64,000 bases of DNA from Rugalucina vietnamica. Its lineage: Eukaryota; Mollusca; Bivalvia; Lucinida; Lucinidae. The DNA lies in assembly GCA_964017185.1 (NCBI GenBank), contig OZ024880.1, forward strand, positions 36,298,329 to 36,362,328, read 5' to 3'. Shown piece by piece: positions 20,289-32,180 of this stretch. The translations under genes and the position numbers were made by a program. The notes below the pieces were generated by a model. It made no database searches. It worked only from the letters and a program-made list of their open reading frames with translations, and was not told the DNA's origin. Numbering within the stretch: position 1 is the stretch's first letter; every line of letters begins with the position of its first letter.

Positions 20289-21805
20289 TAGCCCGTTTCA
20301 CGAAGCTCTCATAGGACATATCTTATCTTATGATCAAGACTGATCGTAGTAGCGTCTTAAGTTCTATCTTATCGGTAAGACTCGCCATATGTTTAAGGTT
20401 GTGACTTGCTCTTATAAAACAACAAACAATTAGTTTCAAGTATGTTAAATCATAGAAGTGATTCAATATTGGGGATAGCTCAGTGGATTTTTGCAAGTAA
20501 TCGATTTTTGCTGTAATATGAACCAGGCGATCCGAGATCGAATTCGTTTTTTCTCTTTGTTTCCTTTATTCTTTTCCTTTTGTTTTAATATAAATACATG
20601 TACTTAGATCAACCAACTGTTTCATTGTAATGGTTTTGACTATTTCGTCTGTAACCCGAAGCCAAACTTTGTTAACACCGGCGTTGGCCTTATATAATAT
20701 ATAATAAACATGAGGCAGGGCGGCCGATCTGTTTATCAAAGCCCTGTTCTGATTTGGGGAAATTTAGCCAATTTGCTATATTCAGCTTAGGCCTAGCTAT
20801 ACTCTCAATTATGTATACAGTTTATGGTGTTTGCAGATAAAATAAAAATTAGACCCGTTGCGGCCATGAGAAATAATAGATGGAATGCTTGTACATGTAC
20901 CTCCGATCAAGCAAAGCTTATACGCTACTGACTGCCGCTCAGGCCTGAACCTGCTTCAAAAACGTGTTTCAAGTCAAACCGTCCATACACATAAGCCTTA
21001 CTTTGGTAGTTAGTTACTGAGTCAAACACAACGCAACACGATTATGGCATGTTTTCGCATCTCAATGAAATGTCTACCATACATAGGCTGGTTAGCAATT
21101 GCCAATTGCATTAATTGGGTATAATGTTTTTTTTTTTTTTTTTTTTTTTTTATGGACCACTGAGCTCGAATGGGATTGGCCAAAACGGTTATTTTATTGC
21201 CATGCGTCCCCTGAGAGATTCTGGAAGTAAGTTTTAACACAAGTTGCTCACGGCCCCAATGGGTCCAATTTTTATTTTAACTGCAGACATCATGAACTGT
21301 ATACATATTTGAGGGTATAACTAGGCCTAAGATAAATATGGCAAATTGACCAAATTTCCCCAAATCGGAACAGGGCTTTGATAAACAGATCAGCCGCCCG
21401 ATGCCTCAGGTTTATTGTATATTATATAAGGCCAACACCGGTGTTAACGAAACTTGGTTTCGGTTTGCGGGCGAATTACATGTAGTCTAAAGCATTACAA
21501 CGAAACAGTTGGTTGATCTACAATGTACATGTATTTAAAAAAATTGCTATGGAAAAAATACTTAGTCGATTACTTGCATTAATCCACAGAGCTATCACTA
21601 ATATTGAATCACTTCTATGATGTAACATACATGTACTTGAAACTAACTGTATGTTGTATTTTGACCTTGAAATGAGACAAATCATAGGATCAAGCCACAA
21701 CCTCAAACATATGGCAAGTCTTACCGATCAGATAGAACTAAAGCCACTACTAAGATCAGTCTTGATCATAAGATATGTCCTAAGAGAGCTTCGTGAAACG
21801 GGCTA
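20289..21805. mobile_element. 1.5-kb element with ~550-bp inverted arms and TA flanks
   Basis: TAGCCCGTTTCACGAAGCTC at 20289 is mirrored by GAGCTTCGTGAAACGGGCTA ending at 21805. The arms run inward to about 20870 and 21245 and share, inverted, ACTTCTATGAT, TAACACCGGYGTTGGCC, TTATATAATATA, AAAGCCCTGTTC and CAATTTTTATTTTA. TA at both ends may be the target duplication. The left arm contains GGGGATAGCTCAGTGGAT, a tRNA A-box-like word, mirrored in degenerate form on the right. The loop has a T run (21126-21150). No transposase frame; non-autonomous. Confidence 0.8.
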
Positions 21806-21808
21806 TAG

Positions 21809-21960
21809 GTGGTTAAGCAAGGTTGGGTCCCGTAAAACTGGCTTAAGCCCCCACCCACAGCCTGTAATGTTACATTACTGTCCGTTCCATTGCATTACTT
21901 CCATTATTGTTTCATTTGTTTATATTTGGGTGTCGATTTTTGTGCCGTGCTGTTAATGCC
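21809..21960 (+). repeat. Dispersed repeat R1, partial copy
   Basis: GTAAAACTGGCTTAAGCCCCC, CCTGTAATGTTACATTACTG, TCCGTTCCATTGCATTACTT and TTGGGTGTCGATTTTTGTGC follow the R1 order but are diverged. Confidence 0.5.
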
Positions 21961-22217
21961 TTTTACTTGAACATAGCTCAATACATGCCATATATAATTG
22001 TAGATATTTTTACTTTGCAAAAGTTATTTATTAAAACTGTAATACTGTCCTATTTATCTTAAAGTGAATATCGACTCACGCCTTGTCTATTACCTATACG
22101 AACTTTCTGCCGTATTGAATACGCCGTATAAATGAAGCACAAAAGTTCAAAAATCAATACCAAAGCACACACACAACCTAGATAACACCTTGGTATACGT
22201 ACTTGGGACTTAAACTC
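21961..22217. other. Intergenic, nothing recognised
   Basis: AT-rich sequence between two repeats, with no supported feature. Confidence 0.4.
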
Positions 22218-23012
22218 TGCAGGAAACCATAAACTGAAATGTACAAGCGATTATATTTTAACATCAAATGCCCATAAAATTATGAAGGTGCTTACATTAT
22301 TTTAGCCTCTCATGCCATTTAAACTGTACAGGTTTTAATTGAGTTCCTAACATACGTATAATGCCTATAAAAGTGTTAGCAACTTCTCATAATTTTAGGG
22401 GCTACCATTTCGTAAAAACTGTCACATGTATGATTTTTACATGTTTCAAGAAAAATGGCAGTTTTACCGAGAAGACTGGTTGTTCTTGATACATTGTTGT
22501 ATCAGTCATTTAAACCTCACATTTTCTTCTGAACAATTTAATTTTGGCTTAAAATACTTTCATATACTGTAACCAAGAAGTTGCTGATCATGTTTGTGGT
22601 AATATCTTTTCCGAAACTTTACTGATCATGCGACACGGATGATAACGGAATCAACAACGACGTGATTTGAAAACTGCTGATAAGCATGTTGCTGAGAAAA
22701 CAAAAACTGAGACTTAAAATAAAATAACATGTAACTTAACGTAAAATAATATGAGTATGCTTCATTTTTCGTTATACAGGTAAAAATCATACAAGTATTG
22801 TTTTTTTGACAAATTGGTAGACCCTCTTAAAGTTTTCGAAATTGCGAACACTTTCATAGGCATTCAATGTTGCAAAATCATTGAAGACCTGTGCAGTTTA
22901 AATGCCATGGGAGGTAGGGATAATGTCAACACCTTCATAATTTTATGGGAATTTGATGCTTGGAAAATATGAAAGCTTGTAAATTTTCAGTTTATGGTTT
23001 CCTAAACTGTTA
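22218..23012. mobile_element. ~0.8-kb element with ~230-bp inverted arms
   Basis: GGAAACCATAAACTGAAATG at 22221 is mirrored by ATTTTCAGTTTATGGTTTCC ending at about 23003. Inside, ATCAAATGCCCATAAAATTA, CATGCCATTTAAACTGTACAG and ATGCCTATAAAAGTGTTAGC pair with complementary words on the right. The middle (22450-22770) is unrelated and has no coding sense. The words CATCAAATGCC and AAACTGTACAGG are the same as in the adjoining 44-bp minisatellite. Confidence 0.7.
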
Positions 23013-23034
23013 ACGTTATTTAAACTGTGAGAGT

Positions 23035-23068
<34 letters not shown>

Positions 23069-23069
23069 C

Positions 23070-26000
23070 CAACGAAAATGCCGTTTGAAAGTATGAATGT
23101 GTTCATATTTTCCATCACCCAACGTCATCAAACAGTGCAGTGTTAATATTCTCCCAACATCTAACGCCACAGGTACTTATCAGGCGTTCGTATTTGTCCA
23201 GTATCAAATGCTTCAAACATGCACATGTTTCAAACGTCTGATGACACTACAACTGTGCAGGTGATCACATTTTGACACTCTATTTTCTAGTATCCAATCT
23301 GTGCTGGTGTTCGCATTTTCTCCATGATATAATACCATGAAACTGTGCAAGTGTTCACATTTTCTCCAACATCAAATGTCATGAAACTGTGCAGGTGTTC
23401 ACATTTTCTCCAACATCAAATGTCATGAAAAAGTGCAGGTGTTCGCATATTTTCCTAGCATCTAATGCCATGACACTGTGCAAGTTTTCGCATTTTCTGC
23501 ATTATCTAATGCCTTGATACTGTACATGTGTTCAAATTATCTTCAACATCAAATTCCATGAAACTGTACGTGCTCGCATTTTCTCAAACATCAATGCCAT
23601 GAAACTTTACAGGGGTTCGCATTTTCACTACATCTAAAGTCATGAAACTGTGCTGGTGTTCGCATCATCTCTAACAACACATGTCATGAAACTGTACAAG
23701 TACTCGCATTTTCTCAACGTCTAATGCCATAAAAACTGTTCCGCTACGAGATCGGGAGGTACCGGGTTCGATCACGGGCCGCGACATACCAAAGTCGTTA
23801 ACAATGGTACTAGTTGCTCCCGCTTGGCACTCAGATTTTCGGGGTAGGGCTAGGACTGGTCGCTCCGGTGTCAGTATATAATGTGACTGGAGGTGGTATC
23901 AGGTAAAAGTGTCTGGGATCTGATACCACAGTGAGGCAGCATTATAAAAGTGAGCATTGAGCTCCCTGTCACAACCAGACACCGTCGTGATAATGTTGAA
24001 AGCGACGTTAAACCCAAACAAACAAATAAACAAACATAGAAACTGTCGAGGTGGTCGCAGTATCTCCATGGTCTGATGCCATGAAACTGTGCTGGTGTTC
24101 GCATTTTCTCCAGCATCATATGTCATGAAACTGTGCAGGTGTTCACATTTTCTCCAACATAATATGCCATGAAACTGTGCTGGTGTTCGCATTATCTCTA
24201 ACAAGAAATGTCATGAAACTGTACAGGTGTTCGCATTTTCTTCAACATCCAATGCCATGAGACTGTGCAGGTGTTCACATTTTCTTCAACATCAAATGCC
24301 ATGAAACTGTGCAGGTGTTCGCATTTTCTTCAACATCCAATGCCATGAAACTGTGCATGTGTTCGCATTATCTCCAACATCAAATGCCATGTGACTGTGC
24401 AGGTGTTCGCATTATCTTCAACATCAAATACCATGAGACTGTGTAGGTGTTCGCATTATCTCCATGGTCTGATGCCATGAAACTGTGCATGTGTTCGCAT
24501 TTTCTTCAACATCCAATGCCATGAAACTGTGCATGTGTTCGCATTATCTCCAACATCAAATGCCATGAGACTGTGCAAATGTTCGCATTATCTTCAACAT
24601 CAAATGCCATGAAACTGTGCAGGTGTTCGCATTATCTCCAACATCAAATGCCATGAAATTGTGCAGGTGTTCGCATTTTCTTCAACATCAAATGCCATGA
24701 AACTGTGCAAGTGTTCGCATTATCTCCAACATCAAATGCCATGAGACTGTGCAGGTGTTCGCATTATCTTCAACATCAAATGCCATGAAACTGTGCAGGT
24801 GTTTGCATTATCTCCAACATCAAATGCCATGAGACTGTGCAGGTGTTCGCATTATCTCCAACATCAAATACCATGAAACTGTGCAGGTGTTCGCATTATC
24901 TCCATCATCAAATGCCATGAGACTGTGCAGGTGTTCGCATTATCTTCAACATCAAATGCCATGAGAATGTGCAGGTGTTCGCATTATCTCCAACATCAAA
25001 TGCCATGAAACAGTGCAGGTGTTCGCATTATCTTCTACATCAAATACCACGAGACTGTGTAGGTGTTCGCATTATCTCCAACATCAAATACCATGAGACT
25101 GTGAAGGTGTTCACATTATCTTCAATATCAAATGCCATGAAACTGTGCAAGTGTTCGCATTATCTCCAGCATCAAATGCCATGAGACTGTGCAGGTGTTC
25201 ACATTATCTTCAACATCAAATGCCATGAAACAGTGCAGGTGTTCGCATTATCTCCAACATCAAATGCCATGACACTGTGCAGGTATTCGCATTATCTCCA
25301 ACATCAAATGCCATGAGACTGTGCAGGTGTTCGCATTATCTCCAACATCAAATGCCATGAGACTGTGCAGGTGTTCGCATTATCTCCAACATCAAATGCA
25401 ATGAGACTGTGCAGGTGTTCACATTATCTTCAACATCAAATGCCATGAGAATGTGCAGGTGTTCGCATTATCTCCAACATCAAATGCCATGAAACTGTGC
25501 AGGTGTTCGCATTATCTCCAACATCAAATGCAATGAGACTGTGCAGGTGTTCACATTATCTTCAACATCAAATGCCATGAGACTGTGCAGGTGTTCGCAT
25601 TATCTCCAACATCAAATGCCATGAGACTGTGCATGTGTTCGCATTATCTCCAGCATCAAATGCAATGAGCCTGTGCAGGTGTTCGCATTATCTCCAACAT
25701 CAAATGCCATGAGACTGTGCATGTGTTCGCATTATCTCCAGCATCAAATGCAATGAGACAGTGCATGTGTTCGCATTATCTCCAGCATCAAATGCAATGA
25801 GCCTGTGCAGGTGTTCGCATTATCTCCAACATCAAATGCCATAAAGCTGTGCAGTTGTTTTCCCCAACATCCAATGTCACTGAAACTGAACTGATTTTCA
25901 CAGTTTCTCAACAAAATATGCCGTTGAAACTGTACAGGGTTTCTTTTTTCTATTTTTCAAACATCAAATGCCACTGGAACTGAGAATGTGTTCATATATT

Positions 26001-26460
26001 GCAACTGTGAATATTAACGTACTTTCAAATCATTCTACTTCACCATCGCAAACTAAGGAGTTTAGTTGTTATATTTATCAGCATCAGATGCTATTGGCAA
26101 CGTGCAGGTGTACATTTCACAACATCAAACTCCACGGTTTCAAACTGTACCGATGCTCACTGTACCCCAACATCAAATGTCACTAAAACTGTGCAGTTTT
26201 AGCATTTTCCCAACATCAATAGCCATTAAGCTGTACATGTATGTGTTTGTTTACATTTACCCAACATCAAACGCATAGGCAACTGAGTAGATGTTCACAT
26301 TTTCCCCAACATCGAATGCCGCTGAAACTGAGTACCTTTTCACAGTTTCCCTAGATCAAATGCCGTATTGAACCAATTTCTCGTACTCAAATGCTACTGA
26401 AACTATGCTATTGTTCATAGTATTCACTGCAAGTATTCACATTTCCCTAAAGTCACTGGT
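23070..26460 (+). repeat. 44-bp minisatellite array
   Basis: The unit reads CAACATCAAATGCCATGA, GACTGTGCAGGTGTTCGC, ATTATCTC; GTTCG anchors at 24361 and 24405 give a 44-bp period. The core from 24040 to 25860 holds about 41 units, with about 12 more diverged units at 23210-23735 and decayed ones up to 26460. Two variants (TTCAACATC and TCCAACATC; GAAAC and GAGAC) tend to alternate in parts, hinting at an 88-bp higher order. Since 44 is not a multiple of 3 the array codes for nothing regular. A T run lies at 23036-23068 just before it. A SINE interrupts it. Confidence 0.92.
23738..24037 (+). mobile_element. tRNA-related SINE inserted in the minisatellite
   Basis: CCGCTACGAGATCGGGAGGT and ACCGGGTTCGATCACGGGCC resemble the anticodon side and B-box of a tRNA; the A-box part is missing. 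A ~200-bp body follows (GTATCAGGTAAAAGTGTCTG, CACAACCAGACACCGTCG), ending at GAAAGCGACGTTAAACCC and CAAACAAATAAACAAAC. The body differs from the other SINEs here, so this is a second SINE family sharing only the GACGTTAAAC end. Minisatellite units resume immediately after it. Confidence 0.8.
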
Positions 26461-26649
26461 ATTCAAATAAAAGTCAGGTTCACCAAAATACATCTCCTCT
26501 ACATGTCATGAATTGCACATCCAGTAAAACTTCGACGACGGAATTTCTTATTCCATTAATTTTGGAAGGATATAAAAATGGGCCTCAGTGTTGATTATTC
26601 ATCACAAACTGGTCGAACTGAGCTAGCCGGATGGTCGTTGCGAATGAGC
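26461..26649. other. Intergenic between minisatellite and LINE
   Basis: No feature recognised. Confidence 0.4.
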
Positions 26650-29444
26650 TAGTCGTCTTGTTACTCATGCGCGATGTGACAAAATTGGTGATTTCACCAC
26701 TTTTTCTGATCATTGCCAATTAACAGCTTGTTTTAGTTTAAACCATTTTAAAAATAATTATAAGTTAGAGAGAAAATCACCAAAAGGTATCAAATGGTCC
26801 AAAAATGTTGCAGATGCTTTTCAGTCACTGATTCTGTCCGATTCGGTGGAAAGATCAATACAAAACTTTTTGTCCTTTTCTTGGGATCCAAATAAATCTG
26901 ATATAAATGAGGCCACAGAAAACATTAGTTCCATTTATCAAGTTATTAATAAATCCTTAAATGAAAGTTTTAGCTGTAAGGTTAAGACTAAATGTAAGAA
27001 AATAAAAAAAGAAAAACAAAAAATGGTTTGATCAGGACTGTGATAGCATGTATAGGAACCTTAAGAGCATTGCTCGGAGTTTACCAAAGTCCTGTAATAA
27101 ACCCGGCATTCTTCAACATTATTATCTTCTTCGTAAACAATACAAAAAACTTATAAGGAAAAAACAGCGCATGTATAAAAATAAACTTCTCGGTTCTCTT
27201 ATAGATTTAGAAAGTAGAGATTCGAAATCATTTTGGAAAGTAATCAATGATTTTAAAAACAGTGATTCTTCGGTCAGTGATCAAAGTTCTAATATTGCTC
27301 CTGATGCATGGTATCAATATTTCAATGGTTTGATGAATGTTGAAGGTATAAATGAGTCTTCACTTCCTGAAGGTTTATGCATATCATCTAATTTTGCTAA
27401 TGAGTTCAGTGAACCTATAACCTTAAAGGAAGTGAGGACTGGAATTAGAAGCTTAAAGAATAATACTAGTGTGGGCTATGATTGTATCAGTAATGAGATG
27501 TTAAAATATTCTAGTTCTAGTATGGTTCAGTGTATTTGTAAATTATTCAATCTGGTATATGAGTCTGGATGTTATCCTAGCCAGTGGTCTGAAAGCATGA
27601 TAAAACCGTTATTCAAATCAGGATCTGAAAATGATCCATCAAACTATAGAGGTATTTCTATCTCTAGTTGCCTAAGTAAGTTATTCTCTAGAGTTTTATA
27701 TAACCGTTTAGATACATATATTTTCAAAAATGATATTCTTGTTAATAACCAGATTGGTTTTAGAAAATCTTTCAGACCCACTGATCATGTTTACACTCTC
27801 AAATCTATGATTGATAAGAGTTTTAGGAACAAAACTTATTTGTACAGTTGCTTTATAGATTTACGCAAAGCTTTTGATACGGTTTGGCGTGAGGCTTTGT
27901 TTTATAAGTTACTGAAATATGGTGTAAATGGTAAGCTTTTTAATATTTTAAAGGCAATGTATTCAGATGTAAAATATGCCATTAAACTTCAGGCTGGTTT
28001 AACAGAGTCTTTTTCTTCCAACATTGGTGTTAAACAAGGCTGTATATTAAGCCCTCTTTTGTTTAATCTTTTTGTAAATGATTTGCCTAATTGTTTCGAC
28101 AGTAGTAAGTGTGATCCCATCCCTATGGGTGATGCTTTAGTTAATTGTTTAATGTATGCGGATGATGTTGTATTGTTATCCAGTTCTAAAGAAGGTCTTC
28201 AGCATAGCTTATCTAGTCTACAAAAATATTGTGATTCATGGAATCTTAAAATTAACATAGAAAAGACAAAAATTTTAATTTTTAATAAAAGTGGCAAATT
28301 GTTAAAAAATGACAAGTTTTTTATCAATGGTATTCTGCTAGAAAATGTTCAAGAGTACAAATATCTTGGAATTTTGATGAGGGCTTCAGGAACTTTCACA
28401 AATGCAATACAGTATTTATGTAATAAGGCACTTAAGGTGATTTTCATGATAAGACGTAGGTTCCAAACAGAGTTTATAAATGCAAAGCTGTTGCTTAAAT
28501 TATTTGATGCTTGTGTGAAGCCTATACTATTGTATGGCTCAGAATTATGGTCTGTTTTTAACATCAATATGTGCTGAAATGGCATTCATCCTTCTGATTT
28601 TTCTTTAGAAAAACATTATGATGATTTCTTGCCAGAAAAAATTCACTCAAGGTTTTGTAAATTTATTCTAGGAGTAGGTAAATATACATCTAATATTGCA
28701 TCTAAAGCAGAATTAGGAAGATATCCTTTAATAATATTTGCTTTATTGCAGTCAGTCAAATATTGGCTTCATTTGAACAAAAATCCTTTTGACAATTATA
28801 GAAAATATTCATATGCAACGCAAATTCACATAGATGGAAGCGCAGAGTCAACATTCAGTCATCACATTAGTTGCCTGTTGAAATACTTTGGCTTTACACA
28901 TGTTTGGGACAATAAAACAACACTATCTGTCCCAAGACTAATGCATGCTGCGAAAAAGACAATGTTTAGTAGATATGAACAATTCTTTTATGCCTTTATT
29001 CAGGGATCCTTTCTTAAAGAGAATTGTACTAATAAATTAAGAACTTATTGCACATTTAAGAAAACATACAACTTTGAAAATTATTTAGGTGTGTCTGTTG
29101 AAAAGAAAATTGTTTCACAATATTCAAGATTTAGATTGTCAAATCACCGATTAAGTATTGAAGTTGCTAGATATTCTAGAACGCCAGTTACTCAACGAAC
29201 ATGCAATATATGTTCTTCTTCTGAAATCGAGGATGAATTTCATTTTCTATGTATTTGTTCTAAGTATGCTAATCTGAGAAATATTTTTTTCGAAGATATT
29301 GGTAAATTTATTGTTGACTTTGATACATTAAGTTTACACGAACGATTTGTGATGTTACTTAGTTCTCAGCAATCTGACGTTAATTTGCTAGTTGTAAATT
29401 ATGTGAATAAATGTTTTGAACTTAGAGCCATGCATCAGGAGTAG
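26650..29444 (+). pseudogene. LINE ORF2 remnant: endonuclease tail, reverse transcriptase, CCHC-like knuckle
   Basis: A single frame runs from the endonuclease tail to 27031. A shift in the A-rich stretch near 27005-27022 moves the reading into the next frame, where KWFDQDCDS (typical of the linker before RT) continues. That frame runs 27030-28577 and holds the RT: GYDCISNEMLK, GISISSCLSKLFSRVL, IGFRKSFRPTDHVY, FIDLRKAFDTVW, GVKQGCILSPLLFN, and the catalytic YADD at 28155-28166. An in-frame TGA at 28575-28577 is followed in the same frame by LPEKIHSRFCKFILGV and the C-terminal CNICSSSEIEDEFHFLCICS (CxxC...H...C) up to 29444. With one frameshift and one stop it is recently dead. Confidence 0.9.
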
Positions 29445-30118
29445 TCATGTCAAGACTATTATCTATATATAGAAGTACCATTCAATTATTCTTTTTCAAA
29501 CAAACTTGAATTGGTAGTTTTTTAATATTTAGTCTATGTGACGTCAATATTGATTCCAGCCTCATATGACGATACAAAATAATAAAACAGGGATTCGCTC
29601 TTGTTTTTGCTCTTGGGATTGGTTGTGGATACTCTTTAGATCCGTTTCAGTGAGACGGGTGTAGAGGGTGCTCATACCCTTTGTCTTGGTCATTGAAAGA
29701 AAATACAACTCAATCTTTTAATAGAAAAAATAGCTATTTATTCAAGTCGTTACATAGACATATTTTGCATGTATACATGATATCATACATATAATTATAT
29801 TTGGCCCCTGTTCGATTCCAGCTGGTAGTTACAATGTGTGATGTTTGTGAAGGTGGATCCAACTACTTTGTTTCATGTCATCCGTTGTTTGTGGCCTTTT
29901 ATATACTTCTGGGATGCATAAATGTAACACAGAGGTCTGTGTGGGGCCACATGCAGTATGGACGAATTTTTGAGATTGAGTGGTTTGATACACTAGTTAG
30001 TACATGTACTTTAGTGACGTCATTACATATATGTTTTTCATGTCATGTCTGTTATGATCCTATATGTTTTGGATTATTTGCAGAATAAATTTTGAATCTT
30101 TGAATCTTTTGAATCTAT
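26650..30118 (+). mobile_element. 5'-truncated non-LTR retrotransposon (LINE)
   Basis: Begins inside the APE-type endonuclease domain: the terminal SDH motif of that domain is encoded at 26705-26713 in the frame of the following ORF. Reverse transcriptase and a C-terminal zinc-knuckle region follow, then about 670 bp of 3' UTR ending in AATAAATTTTGAATC and TTGAATC repeats (30084-30118), taken as the LINE tail. ORF1 and most of the endonuclease are absent, as usual for truncated insertions. The RT (FIDLRKAFDTVW, GVKQGCILSPLLFNLF, YADD) fits the CR1/L2/jockey group; a finer call was not possible. Confidence 0.85.
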
Positions 30119-30439
30119 TTTGTGGTGTTTTGGGTTGTACTAACTTTCTTTCCTGAGATGAGTATGGGTTGATATTTTGATTGTATGGGGTACCGTTCAT
30201 TGGGGCCGCAAGAAATAGATGGTCTGCTTGTGCCTCGGCAAAGCTTAAAATTTACTGACCGACCACCTGATAACTTGTTAACCGCTTGCCCAGGAAAAGT
30301 GGTTTACTCAAACCATCATTATCTAAGCATAGGTTGTTTACGAGGTCGGTTATGTTCTAAGCACTTCTATTGCATCCCAATTTTAGGTGAAAGTCCCAAA
30401 AACGTCCGTGAGGCAACGTCCGGAAAGGTAAAGCATCAA
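30119..30439. other. Intergenic between LINE and duplication copy A
   Basis: An open frame (30185-30469) has no recognisable domain. Nothing else seen. Confidence 0.4.
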
Positions 30440-30489
30440 TTCAAACATACAAAGCTATTCTCGTATTAGCTTTTTGGAAAGCTATAACT

Positions 30490-30618
30490 TGCTTAAAAGC
30501 CAATAAACCGTGTATTTTTCAATTCAAATGTGGGCCAAAAATACCATAAATGGGTTGCATTCTAGGGTTTGGCTCTGTTATAAAAACTGACAATTATTCA
30601 TGAGTAGAGTAAGGTAAG
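30490..30618 (+). promoter_or_regulatory. Putative promoter and first donor of GGACT copy A
   Basis: CCAAT at 30500-30504 (in AAAGCCAATAAACCGTGTA), TATAAAA at 30579-30585 and a donor AAG|GTAAGCC at 30613/30614. The same three signals in the same order lie upstream of copy B (54789, 54860, 54905). TATA to donor is only about 35 bp, so the untranslated first exon would be very short. The call rests on conservation between copies. The next acceptor in A would be TTATTCTATAG|GACTC at about 35978. Confidence 0.45.
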
Positions 30619-30861
30619 CCATTTTCTTATCACATGTACTTATATTAAAATCATGTCATTATTTGCTTGTTGGTTTGTGTAATAGTTTGTTGTCACTTGA
30701 CACAATTGCATGTTTATTATTATGTTTAAAGGGAGAGTACCATTGGTTAACAACGCTAGGCAATCGTATTAATGATTACTCCCTCTTAATATTTCAACCT
30801 TTGCACAGGAAATTTACCACTAGGTCCCAGTGAGAAAAATAATATGCCTCAACAAGTTTTT

Positions 30862-30918
30862 CAGATTATTCGAGTCTCATCGTCGGTAGAGCCTCGGATG
30901 AGACTCAAATAATCAGAA
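30862..30918. repeat. Short hairpin in the 5' intron of copy A
   Basis: GATTATTCGAGTCTCATC faces GATGAGACTCAAATAATC across a 19-bp loop. It may be a small MITE core; flanking AAGTTTTTCA / AGAAACTTG also pair loosely. Confidence 0.65.
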
Positions 30919-31255
30919 ACTTGTCTGAGATTTCCTTGTCTCGGCCTCTACCCCATTATAGATTCTTTTAGTCTGAGATGGGCAGCAGCCTATGATATTT
31001 TTGAGATGCCAAAAACGAATTTGAAAAATGTCTGGCGTATAGAATAGTTCGTTACGGTCAAACATGTAACCACATACATTTATGTTATGTAAAAAGGTTC
31101 AATTTACAAACTCAAATAAAACAAATTCTGCAAGCAAAATATATATAGTAATCCCCACGCCCTACCCTGAATATATTTTAAGAATAGCCAATATCTATTC
31201 AGCTAAGATCATTATCATCATCAACCCGATGAGGTAAGCATAGCAGATACTCAAA

Positions 31256-32180
31256 ATGCACGATTCGATGAAGAACATGAATTTTAGTAAAGCTAAGAGA
31301 TCTTTAATTACCAAACTTAGGCTTAGTTGTCATATACTTAATATTGAAACAATGCGTTATTGTAGACCGAAAATTGTGAGACAGAAACGATTCTGTCCCT
31401 TCTGTCCGGACACAATAGAATCTGAGGAACATTTCCTTTTAAACTGCAATAAGTATGATTCCAAACGCAAAAACAATAGGTTTATATCAGAAATTGTACA
31501 TGATTTTGGCAAAGGAATAGACGCAGTTAAACATATTCTTAACCCACAAACTAAACAAAATTGTAAAAGCATTTGTAATTTTATTGGTGACGCTTTACAT
31601 ATTAGAAAGTGTCCACAAAATAAGTAGATGGTATGGCTATTGTTATTTTCTTATAATAGCCGCTACATAGAAACATCTGTTTTTCCGATAGATTTTGTTA
31701 CAATGAAGTAGTAACTACTAATATATATGTTTAAATATATACATATAGTCATGTCGTAGGGAACTGTAACATTTTCAATTTTTCAATTCTGTCTATGTCA
31801 GTTCACTATAGCTTAGTTCATATTATGTGTAACTTTTGAAACACACTGATATACTACTTTGGAGATGCCACCTACGTCATGTCATAATCTTGTTATATTA
31901 CCATTCATAGGCTTATCATCCTACATGTATCTATTTTTCATGCGTATTGGATGTCCGATCTGATCGCAATTTTATGGTCGCTGGCAGACACAGCCTAGAT
32001 CAGGGATGCCATATTAGTATAACTGCTCTGGGCACTGCATCAGCATTCCTCAACATTTGCTTTGCGGTCATCCAGTACTCACGATAAAATATGTCAAGTT
32101 AGTGTATTTGTGTATTTGTATTGATTGTTTTGTAGATGCGCTAAAATGTATTTGGCAATCTGAATAAAGAATTGAATTGA
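31256..32180 (+). mobile_element. LINE 3' fragment with zinc-knuckle region
   Basis: The frame 31256-31627 encodes only the last ~120 residues of a LINE ORF2, including CPFCPDTIESEEHFLLNCNK, the same CxxC-x-EHFL-C knuckle as in the 27-29 kb LINE but a different sequence. About 550 bp of 3' UTR follows, ending in GAATAAAGAATTGAATTGAA (about 32162-32182), a typical LINE tail. It is truncated at the 5' end and sits in the 5' intron of GGACT copy A. Confidence 0.75.

Noticed and set aside
23210..25860. Regularly spaced repeats resembling a CRISPR array
   Set aside because: The whole 44-bp unit is repeated without unique spacers and the surroundings are eukaryotic. It is a minisatellite.
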